A stretch of DNA of 16,751 nt from an uncultured Flavobacterium sp. (GTDB lineage: Bacteria; Bacteroidota; Bacteroidia; Flavobacteriales; Flavobacteriaceae): assembly GCF_946479975.1 (NCBI RefSeq), contig NZ_CAMLIX010000104.1, forward strand, positions 1 through 16,751. The letters are read 5' to 3'. The translations under genes and the position numbers were made by a program. Each line of letters starts with the position of its first letter. Within the stretch, counting starts at the first letter, position 1. Below are positions 6,773 through 13,892 of this stretch, one piece after another. The notes beneath the pieces were generated by a model that saw only the letters and a list, made by a program, of their open reading frames with translations, did no database searches and had not been told where the DNA came from.

Positions 6773-9700
6773 CTACAAATTACTGAAGATAATTTTCTTA
6801 GTAAATGTATAACCGTTTTCTAATGTAATTTTTACTAATAATGCTTGATCACTTGACTGCAGATTAGAAATCTGAAGTTCTGTTGAATTTACGTTATTTT
6901 TAGTGTAAATCAACTGTGCTCCAATGTCAAAAATGTTAACCTCTTTTATAGATTCGTTTGAAGAGGTAATTTTTACTTCTCTATTTTTAACAGATACTAA
7001 AACGCTGTTTTCTAAACCTTCAACATCGTCAACTCCTAATGTAGCGCTTGTATAACGAATCGCAAATCGGTTGTTGAATGTTCCTGCAGCAGTTGTAAAC
7101 TTATAGTTTTCAAGACGCAGATTTGTTATTTTTCCGTTTGTTTTATCTTCTAAAAACACATCCTGACCTTCATTAAATAATCCGTCTGCATGATCGATAG
7201 AAATCGTGTAATCACCTTTATTTGCAATCAAATATCCTAATGGCACTACGTCACTTTTTACGAAAGGAAGCGCACGTCCTTGGATGGTTAATTTTTTAGC
7301 AGTACCAATACTGTAAAAATCAACTACTGGATTTGATGCCATAGAAAGCGCATCAAAATCAACATCGAGAGCATTCGTTGCGCCAGTGGTGTATCCTAAC
7401 AAAATCTGTTTAAATATACCCTCAGTATTTTTTAAATTAAGCCAAACACGGTTTTTCTCGATAGTAGATTGAGCTGTTTTATAAAACTGACTATTATTCC
7501 CGCCATTACGCTGACTGTTATTGAAGTTTACTGTGGCAGTCGGTGCTTTAACAATAAATCCTTGAGCAGCGCCAATTTGTCCTTTAAAATAATTTGCTTC
7601 TCCTGTATCTACACTTCCCAATCCATTATACACTACAAAATCGTCTGTGTAATAGTAAAATTGATCTGTAGAAGACTTAACAGGAAGGTTTACGTGAGCC
7701 CAGAAATACAAAGCACCAATACCTGGATTATCATCTCTAAACTTCTCAGCATTAATTGAGGAAGGATAAGGATTTCCAATTAAATTCCATTTTCCGCTTA
7801 CAACAGTTACAGGAATGTCTCCATTATTTGGAATTCCTTCGAAAGTTCCAATAAATTCTTGTTTTGTAGGACTTGGAAAACTTTGAGGAGCCCTAATGCT
7901 GTATCCTTTACCAGCTATCATTGGGAAAGTTCCGTTATAATTTTCTACCCAGCTCGCGTTACTTGGTTCTAAGATGAAATATTTATCTATTAGCGTATTT
8001 GGAGAAAACATCTTCATAGTAAAACCAGGTTTTGCAACCGGCATTCCCCAATACGTTAAATCATAACGGGCAACAGTAGCTTTTCTTTGATAAATAATTT
8101 CTCCTGTATTTTGAACATCTGTCTTTTGCACTAAGTTTGATCCACTTTCAAAAAGCAATTTACCATTAGATGTTACTGCATTAGTAATGGTTAAAGTTAT
8201 TCCATCTTTAACTATTACAGGTAGATCTGTTGGTCCACTAGGAACTGTAATCGTAAGTGAACAAGCCTCTATATTAGTTGGAAAAGGATTTCCTGCTGTA
8301 GATGCTATAATTACACTTTTAGAACTATCAGGAGCTCCATGTGACCATCCAGAACCATTCCATGTAGTAGAAGATTGATCTGTAATTGTTACTGGATCAC
8401 TTTGTGTTGATACGCAGGTAGTTGCTGTTTGTACTGTGAAATAATATGTACCTGCAGCTAAACCTGAAACAGTATACGTTGATCCTGTTGAACTAGGAAC
8501 AGTAATTGATCTTGATGTATCGCCAGTTTGGTTAATCTGAAAAGAACCTGATGAAGGAACATTTCCTAAAATCACACTTCCCTGACTTAGACAAGTTACA
8601 TTGGTTATAGTTCCAATTGATGGTTTATTTTGTATTGAATTTACGGTAACAGTCCAACTTCCACTAGATGCCATTGGACTAGTATTACATATCCCATCAT
8701 TTGCATATCTTGTGTAAGTAGTTGTAGTTGTTAATCCTGCTGGAGGCGTATATACAGCACTATTTGAACTCGCTATATTAACTCCGTTTGCCTGCCATTG
8801 ATAAGTTATAACACCATTACCTCCACTCGCATCTGTTGTACTACCTATTTGTGAAGGATTTCCGCCAGAACAAATTGTTTCTCCCGTAGAATTGATCGTT
8901 CCAGCTGTAAATTGTGAACGAACCGTTACTGCCCACACATTTGAAGATGAAGTAAAAGTAGTATTACAAGTCCCGTCTTTTGCCTGACGTCTATACCACA
9001 TATTTACTGTTAATCCCGTTGGAGGAGTATATGCTGCATTATTATTTGCAATTGTTACTGGTGCTGTAAAAGCAGCATCTGTACTACTCTGCCACTGATA
9101 AGTAATTATTCCATTACCTCCGCTTGCAAATGTTGCATTACCAATTGACGAAGGGTTTCCTCCATAACAAATTGTCTCTCCTGCTGAATTGATGGCTCCC
9201 GCTGTAAATTGTGAACGAACCGTTACTGCCCACACATTTGAAGATGAAGTAAAAGTAGTATTACAAGTCCCGTCTTTTGCCTGACGTCTATACCACGTAT
9301 TTACTGTCAATCCCGTTGGAGGCGTATATGCTGAATTATTATTTGCGATTGTTACTGGTGCTGTAAAAGCAGCATCTGTACTACTCTGCCACTGGTAAGT
9401 AATTGTTCCATCACCACCGCTTGCAAATGTTGTATTACCAATTGACGAAGGGTTTCCTCCATAACAAATTGTCTCTCCTGTTGAATCAATGGCTCCCGCT
9501 GAAAATTGTGGACGGACAGTTAGAGTAAAACTATTTCCTGTAGAAATACATCCGTTTGCATTTTTCACAGTTATTGTTCCTGTATATGTGTTAGCCGCCG
9601 TTGTAGAAGGAATTGTTATAGATATAGGACTTGTTCCTGGAAGAGAAGCATCTGTAACTGCTGCAAAGGTATTGGCTGGTGAAGCATTCCAAGTAATACT

Positions 9701-12700
9701 GTACGTTGTAGGTGCTCCAGTTGTTCCTGTATATGTCAAAGAAGTACTTGTTGCTCCATTACAAATTGTAGAAGCCGTAGCAACGGTTGCTATTGTTGGT
9801 AAAGGATTTACTTTTATTAAAAGAATAGGAGAAGTACTTGTACAACCAGCAGAGGTAACTACTCTGCGGAAATAGGTTGACTGCGCTAAAACTCCAGGAG
9901 TATAATCCTTACTATTAGTACTTGGAATAGCAGTAAATGGTCCAGCAGCTGACGTACTACTCTGCCACTCGTATGTATATGTACCATTTCCTGTTGGATC
10001 ACTTCCTGATATTGTTCCTGGTGCTGTTCCAGAACAAATTGTTTGTGAATAATAAGCAACTACTCTTAAATATTTAAATGTACCAACACAAGGATCTGGA
10101 AAAACATTATTACTTGGCAGAATTGGAATTGTTCCTGAATTACCTAATAATTTACTTTCTACCGTACCTTGACTCTGTGGAGCATGACAGCTAGAATTTA
10201 TTGTAAAAGATGGACAGCTTCCAAGTGCTGTTCCATAACTTGCAAAACTTACAGTATTAAAATAAGTTCCTGTTGGAGCTATAAAATTTGCTGGAGTACT
10301 ATTACTTTCATCCGCATTTATACACACATATCCTGATGTGCCCTGTGCATAGGTAATAGTATTATTCCCTATTCCAATTGTTATTGTTCCATTTGTAGAT
10401 GCTGTGGTACAAGAATTCCCAGTTGTTGTTACAGAATAAGGAAAAACTCCACTTACTGTAGGTGTACCGCTTATTGTTAAAACTCCCGATGCAACCGCAT
10501 AAGTAACCCCCGCTGGTAAACCTGTAACAGTTGCTCCCGTAGCACCACCACCTAAGTTCATTGTTATATTGGTCATTGTGCTATTTTGGCAAACGCTTCT
10601 ATTTGATCCTGCAGTGATAGTATGTACTGGATTTACAGTTACAGTTGCAGAACTACTATTGCTTGAAGAACAAACTCCACTAGTTAAAACTGCACGGTAT
10701 GAAGTTGTTGCTGTCAAATTTGTAGCTGTATAAGTGTTGCTAGTATTAGAAATTGGTGTACCAGTAGTAGCGAAATTATCCAATGATGATTCCCATCTTG
10801 TTATTGATCCCGTATGACCACTTAAAGTCAACAAAGTACTATTAGTTCCTGTACAAACTGCTGTGCTTCCTGCTATACTCCCTCCTACAGAAGTCGGATT
10901 TACATTTATTGTCGCAGAACCTGTAAGATTTTGTGAACAAGTTGGGACCGACTGATAAACAGCACTTACTAAGTTATATGTAAAAGTACCACTGGCAGTA
11001 GTGGGAGCAGAAATACCTGCAACCGAGTTAGCTGATACGTTTAAAGTTGTATTAGTCCCGCCATTTATATTATAAGTAACTGTAATTGCTGAATTCTGTG
11101 AATTTGTAAAATTAATTGAAGGTGAAGTTGCATTTTGACAAACTGTAGTACCACCACTTATTGTTACTGATGGTAAAATGGTAGTTACTGTAACTATATT
11201 TGAATTATTACTTGTACTCGGACCACAACCATTGTATCCTCTTATTCTATAAAAATAAGTAGTTCCAGTAGTTAGTCCCGTTACATTAAAAGACGTTGTC
11301 AATCCCACATCTACATTATTGTATACCAGAGTTGTAAAAGTATTATTAGTAGCTACATCTAGTCTATAACTTGAAGCAGATGGAATCGAATTCCAATTTG
11401 CTGTAAAACTAGAACATGTCAAATTTGTTGTTGAATTTAAAACAGGAGTTACGGAAGTGATACTTCCATTTACTGATGTCGTAATACTTATTACATTACT
11501 ATTCCAAGTACAAGCTGATGCATTTGAAGCTGCTGCAGAAACAACTCTACGATAATAATTAACAACAGGTGCAGATGTAATGACAGCTAAAGGTCTATAA
11601 TCTTCATTTGTCTCACCGCTTACATCTGTCCATGGCCCATTAGCGTTTGTTGCTGTCTGCCATTGATATTTTATTGAAGGGTTTACTGATGATCCATTGT
11701 AAGTATAAGAAGATCCATCAATAGTATTTGGCCTAGTGTTATTACAAACCACAGATGGTGTAGGTGCAATTATAGTATTTGAATTTGGATCAAACGGATT
11801 AATACTGAAACTTACTTGATTTCCTCCAGTGTTTTCATAATAATCTAAAACCAAGTCACTCCCTCCAGCAGCTGGTCCTTTTAGATAAACTAATACATTA
11901 GCATACTCTGTAGTTGACTGCTGTTTCCATTCATCAAAAACTTTAACATTATCTACATAGAGTCTTACTCCATCATCACCTCTAACAGTAACTAAATAAC
12001 AACCAGCAGCTCTGTTGGATTTCATCCTGTATCTTACGGCAAAAGTTTCCGTATAAATACTAGCACGTTGCGTACCAATTGAGAAAACATTTAGACAAGT
12101 ACCATCACCTCCAAAATTGTATCCTACTGGTATTGTTTCCGCCCCATAATCATAGTAACCCGCATATTCTGCATCAGTAAAAGGTGTAGAAGTGGCTGGT
12201 GATGCTGGTGATGTACCACCAGGAGGCAAAGTCGCACTAGTCCAATTGTATATATGCCCTCTCCATACATCTGATCCAGCAATCGTTTGATCGTCTAAAT
12301 TATTACCAACTGAATTAATTACAATTGATAAGGGTCCAGATCCAGACGACGAATTACAATCTCTAGTAAATAAAACTTTAACTGCGCCTGAAAATGTTGC
12401 AGTCCAAGTCACACTAGCTCCAGATTGCCCAATATTATAACCTCCTGCATAATTATTATTCGAGGCGTCAAAAATTGTTAAATTTTCTCTATTACCGTTT
12501 CCTGTACCGTTGAAGACATTTCCTATTGAAAATGTATAACTATAACCTCGTATCACATTTACTTGTGCAAATTGCCCCGCACTTAAGTTTGATGTATTCA
12601 CAGTGTTATCAATACAGCCATTATATGTGCCAATTGATGTAGCTCCAGTGATATATGCGCACTGTCCAAAACCAGCAGTATGCAAAAAAATAAAAAATAA

Positions 12701-12727
12701 AAACGAGTAAAGTAGTTTTCTCATCAT
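6773..12727 (-). CDS. Large modular T9SS-exported adhesin with PA14 and lectin-like domains
   Basis: This 1984-residue protein starts at ATG 12725-12727 (a second ATG follows at once). The signal peptide is residues 1-21 (ends AGFG/QC; not a lipobox). Domains in order: a PPC-like beta-sandwich (about 25-140); PA14 (about 150-312, with GDDGVRLYVDN near 250); an Ig-like domain (to about 420); FN3 (about 425-515, SFTANWNSI ... TTYFYRIRGYN); three Ig-like domains (to about 790); a SUEL/galactose-lectin-like segment (about 798-892, ending FPDPCVGTFKYLRVVAY); two more Ig-like domains; three repeats of about 99 residues (about 1073-1370); another Ig-like domain; then the 531-residue T9SS module (1454-1984) shared with the gene at 2758-6621. 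PA14 and lectin folds suggest glycan binding, so adhesion or polysaccharide capture at the cell surface is my inference. No hydrolase domain was found. It has its own terminator and a good candidate promoter. Confidence 0.93.
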   Translation of the reverse strand: MMRKLLYSFLFFIFLHTAGFGQCAYITGATSIGTYNGCIDNTVNTSNLSAGQFAQVNVIRGYSYTFSIGNVFNGTGNGNRENLTIFDASNNNYAGGYNIGQSGASVTWTATFSGAVKVLFTRDCNSSSGSGPLSIVINSVGNNLDDQTIAGSDVWRGHIYNWTSATLPPGGTSPASPATSTPFTDAEYAGYYDYGAETIPVGYNFGGDGTCLNVFSIGTQRASIYTETFAVRYRMKSNRAAGCYLVTVRGDDGVRLYVDNVKVFDEWKQQSTTEYANVLVYLKGPAAGGSDLVLDYYENTGGNQVSFSINPFDPNSNTIIAPTPSVVCNNTRPNTIDGSSYTYNGSSVNPSIKYQWQTATNANGPWTDVSGETNEDYRPLAVITSAPVVNYYRRVVSAAASNASACTWNSNVISITTSVNGSITSVTPVLNSTTNLTCSSFTANWNSIPSASSYRLDVATNNTFTTLVYNNVDVGLTTSFNVTGLTTGTTYFYRIRGYNGCGPSTSNNSNIVTVTTILPSVTISGGTTVCQNATSPSINFTNSQNSAITVTYNINGGTNTTLNVSANSVAGISAPTTASGTFTYNLVSAVYQSVPTCSQNLTGSATINVNPTSVGGSIAGSTAVCTGTNSTLLTLSGHTGSITRWESSLDNFATTGTPISNTSNTYTATNLTATTSYRAVLTSGVCSSSNSSSATVTVNPVHTITAGSNRSVCQNSTMTNITMNLGGGATGATVTGLPAGVTYAVASGVLTISGTPTVSGVFPYSVTTTGNSCTTASTNGTITIGIGNNTITYAQGTSGYVCINADESNSTPANFIAPTGTYFNTVSFASYGTALGSCPSFTINSSCHAPQSQGTVESKLLGNSGTIPILPSNNVFPDPCVGTFKYLRVVAYYSQTICSGTAPGTISGSDPTGNGTYTYEWQSSTSAAGPFTAIPSTNSKDYTPGVLAQSTYFRRVVTSAGCTSTSPILLIKVNPLPTIATVATASTICNGATSTSLTYTGTTGAPTTYSITWNASPANTFAAVTDASLPGTSPISITIPSTTAANTYTGTITVKNANGCISTGNSFTLTVRPQFSAGAIDSTGETICYGGNPSSIGNTTFASGGDGTITYQWQSSTDAAFTAPVTIANNNSAYTPPTGLTVNTWYRRQAKDGTCNTTFTSSSNVWAVTVRSQFTAGAINSAGETICYGGNPSSIGNATFASGGNGIITYQWQSSTDAAFTAPVTIANNNAAYTPPTGLTVNMWYRRQAKDGTCNTTFTSSSNVWAVTVRSQFTAGTINSTGETICSGGNPSQIGSTTDASGGNGVITYQWQANGVNIASSNSAVYTPPAGLTTTTTYTRYANDGICNTSPMASSGSWTVTVNSIQNKPSIGTITNVTCLSQGSVILGNVPSSGSFQINQTGDTSRSITVPSSTGSTYTVSGLAAGTYYFTVQTATTCVSTQSDPVTITDQSSTTWNGSGWSHGAPDSSKSVIIASTAGNPFPTNIEACSLTITVPSGPTDLPVIVKDGITLTITNAVTSNGKLLFESGSNLVQKTDVQNTGEIIYQRKATVARYDLTYWGMPVAKPGFTMKMFSPNTLIDKYFILEPSNASWVENYNGTFPMIAGKGYSIRAPQSFPSPTKQEFIGTFEGIPNNGDIPVTVVSGKWNLIGNPYPSSINAEKFRDDNPGIGALYFWAHVNLPVKSSTDQFYYYTDDFVVYNGLGSVDTGEANYFKGQIGAAQGFIVKAPTATVNFNNSQRNGGNNSQFYKTAQSTIEKNRVWLNLKNTEGIFKQILLGYTTGATNALDVDFDALSMASNPVVDFYSIGTAKKLTIQGRALPFVKSDVVPLGYLIANKGDYTISIDHADGLFNEGQDVFLEDKTNGKITNLRLENYKFTTAAGTFNNRFAIRYTSATLGVDDVEGLENSVLVSVKNREVKITSSNESIKEVNIFDIGAQLIYTKNNVNSTELQISNLQSSDQALLVKITLENGYTFTKKIIFSNL
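8617..9507 (-). repeat. Tandem 297-bp coding repeats (99-residue units)
   Basis: GTGAACGAACCG at 8914 recurs at 9211, and a variant (GTGGACGGACAG) recurs at 9508, an exact 297-bp period. I count about 14 differences between 8914-9210 and 9211-9507, so about 95% identity. The unit at 8617-8913 is clearly more diverged. Each unit has GETICYGGNPSSIG (GETICSGGNPSQIG in the diverged unit), ITYQWQ, YTPP and a closing WAVTVRS or WTVTVNS. Confidence 0.88.
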
Positions 12728-12848
12728 ATTCGGTAGGTATTTGTTAAATTTGTTTTTGGGCTGCTAGAAAGCAAAAGGGCAATATTTCTTACATACGAAG
12801 AATTGTAACATTTGGTTTTTAGTTGAATTTAAAAAGGTAAAATTCTGA

Positions 12849-12878
12849 TTTTGAGAAGAATTAAAACTGTTAAATTTG
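12849..12878 (+). promoter_or_regulatory. Candidate promoter of recX
   Basis: On the plus strand, TTTTG (12849-12853), 17 nt, then TAAATTTG (12871-12878, followed by CG) matches the Bacteroidota -33 / -7 pattern. It would start transcription near 12885, with a leader of about 108 nt before the recX ATG. The spacer is slightly short. Confidence 0.4.
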
Positions 12879-12882
12879 CGTA

Positions 12883-12912
12883 CAAAAATATTTAAATAAA
12901 CCTAATACGCAA
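12883..12912 (-). promoter_or_regulatory. Candidate promoter of the 1984-residue adhesin gene
   Basis: On the minus strand, TTG (12912-12910), exactly 19 nt, then TATTTTTG (12890-12883) is a full match to TTG-N19-TAnnTTTG. The start would lie near 12876, giving a leader of about 150 nt. The -33 and the bases just after the -7 fall in an inverted repeat, TTGCGTA (12876-12882) / TACGCAA (12906-12912). Confidence 0.55.
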
Positions 12913-12931
12913 GGTTATATTTTATTTCTTT

Positions 12932-12945
12932 TTAACAATTGTTAA
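12932..12945. promoter_or_regulatory. 14-bp perfect palindrome TTAACAATTGTTAA, possible operator
   Basis: It lies 20 bp upstream of the adhesin's -33 element and inside the predicted recX leader. Its dyad symmetry is what a dimeric regulator would bind, but no binding protein can be named from the sequence. Confidence 0.35.
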
Positions 12946-12992
12946 CATTTTTTAGAAATAATTTATAACCGTTTGAGCAATATTACATAAAA

Positions 12993-13487
12993 ATGTTAAA
13001 ACGAATGAATAAACCGACGAAAGATATCTTCACCATCAAAGAAGCTTTACAAAAGTTAGAGCACTTTTGTACCTATCAGGAACGTTGTCATGACGAAGTA
13101 GTTTCAAAATTATATAGCTTAAAAATGACAGCAGATGAGATAGATACGATCATTGTTAAACTTATTGAAGATAATTTTCTAAACGAAACCCGCTTTGCCT
13201 GCAGTTTTGCAAGGGGCAAACATCGTATAAAACATTGGGGTAAAATTCGAATTACAAACGAATTAAAAGCAAGACATATCTCGTCAACCAATATAACTCT
13301 GGCCTTAAAGGAGATCACTGCTGAAGAATATTTTGAAACTTTCGAAAATTTGTCCGAAAGATGTTGGAACAGTTTAACCGAATCCAATCTTTTGAAAAAA
13401 CGCAAGAAATTTTGCGATTACGTTCTTCGAAGAGGTTACGAAAGTAATCTCGTGTACGAAAAAGTTCAGGAATTGGAAAAAAAATAA
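12993..13487 (+). CDS. recX: RecX family regulator of RecA
   Basis: This 164-residue protein is within the usual size range of RecX. RecX binds the RecA filament in the cytoplasm and limits its activity during recombination and the SOS response. Family features seen are an early helical repeat with YQERCHDEVVSKL (about 28-40), then IVKLIEDNFLNETRFACSFA (about 54-73), then RIKHWGKIRITNELKARHIS (about 78-97), matching the RecX pattern of a D-x-x-F-A segment followed by G-x-x-R-I-x-x-E-L. It is rich in Lys, with no signal peptide or membrane segment. Start is ATG at 12993, with a second ATG at codon 5 as an alternative. It is divergent from the adhesin gene and not linked to recA here. No clear terminator follows. 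Confidence 0.88.
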   Translation: MLKRMNKPTKDIFTIKEALQKLEHFCTYQERCHDEVVSKLYSLKMTADEIDTIIVKLIEDNFLNETRFACSFARGKHRIKHWGKIRITNELKARHISSTNITLALKEITAEEYFETFENLSERCWNSLTESNLLKKRKKFCDYVLRRGYESNLVYEKVQELEKK

Positions 13488-13686
13488 TCTTCTGTTTTTA
13501 AACATAAAAAGTATAATCTTAACTCTTTCAAAATCGTTTTTATCACAATAAAACCCTATAAATTACTTACAGAAACCAAATAACTTTAGGTTATAAATTA
13601 TTCTTTTTATGAGAGATTTATACCTTACTAGACGTTTTTTGATACTAAATCACAAAAAAACACCTCTTTAAAAGTTAAATTTTACG

Positions 13687-13726
13687 ATAATTCTTATCTT
13701 TTTTTTTCATTTTTTATAAGAATTAT
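13687..13726. repeat. 11-bp perfect inverted repeat with T-rich loop
   Basis: ATAATTCTTAT (13687-13697) pairs with ATAAGAATTAT (13716-13726) around an 18-nt loop of almost pure T. The stem is AT-rich and no T-run follows it on either strand, so it is not a normal intrinsic terminator. Confidence 0.6.
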
Positions 13727-13750
13727 TCTCGAATGTTAATTTTTTTGATG

Positions 13751-13860
13751 TAGTTCGTCGAGTATTTTAACAACTCATCGAATAACAAGCCTTTCTCAAA
13801 TCCTAGATTACTTACGACTCGTAGATGTGTTTATATTTGCGCGTGCATAATCTATTATGC
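13751..13860 (+). promoter_or_regulatory. Promoter and operator-like region of the gene at 13893
   Basis: TATATTTG (13832-13839) is a perfect TAnnTTTG -7 element, putting the start near 13845 and giving a leader of about 48 nt. There is no TTG at the expected -33 position. Instead, a perfect palindrome TACGACTCGTA (13813-13823) sits there, and further up is an imperfect inverted repeat, TTCGtcGAGT (13755-13764) / ACTCatCGAA (13774-13783). A perfect inverted repeat GCATAATCTATTATGC (13845-13860) covers the predicted start. The pattern suggests regulated, perhaps activator-dependent, transcription. Confidence 0.5.
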
Positions 13861-13892
13861 CAGCATAACAATCTGATTGAAAAAGATCTAGT

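Larger units (their letters stand above)
13488..13892. other. 405-nt intergenic region rich in inverted repeats, no gene found
   Basis: This gap has no convincing ORF and no strong recX terminator. Weak symmetries lie at 13634-13661 (GTTTTTTG / CAAAAAAAC). A strong one lies at 13687-13726, and the region upstream of the next gene carries several more (13751-13760, 13757-13785, 13813-13823, 13845-13860). It most likely serves as control DNA for the gene at 13893. Confidence 0.5.

Noticed and set aside
6638..6823. Plus-strand ORF of 61 codons in the gap between the two T9SS genes
   Set aside because: It runs through the terminator hairpin and into the 3' end of the opposite gene, and its composition is not protein-like.
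12650..12727. Lipoprotein signal on the 1984-residue protein (Cys at residue 23)
   Set aside because: The residues before Cys are GFGQ, which do not fit a lipobox, and a normal signal peptidase I site precedes them.
13088..13405. Minus-strand ORF of 105 codons
   Set aside because: It is antisense to recX, which has clear family motifs.
13488..13892. Transposon end or attachment site, suggested by the many inverted repeats
   Set aside because: No transposase, integrase or target-site duplication was seen. The repeats fit regulatory dyads better.
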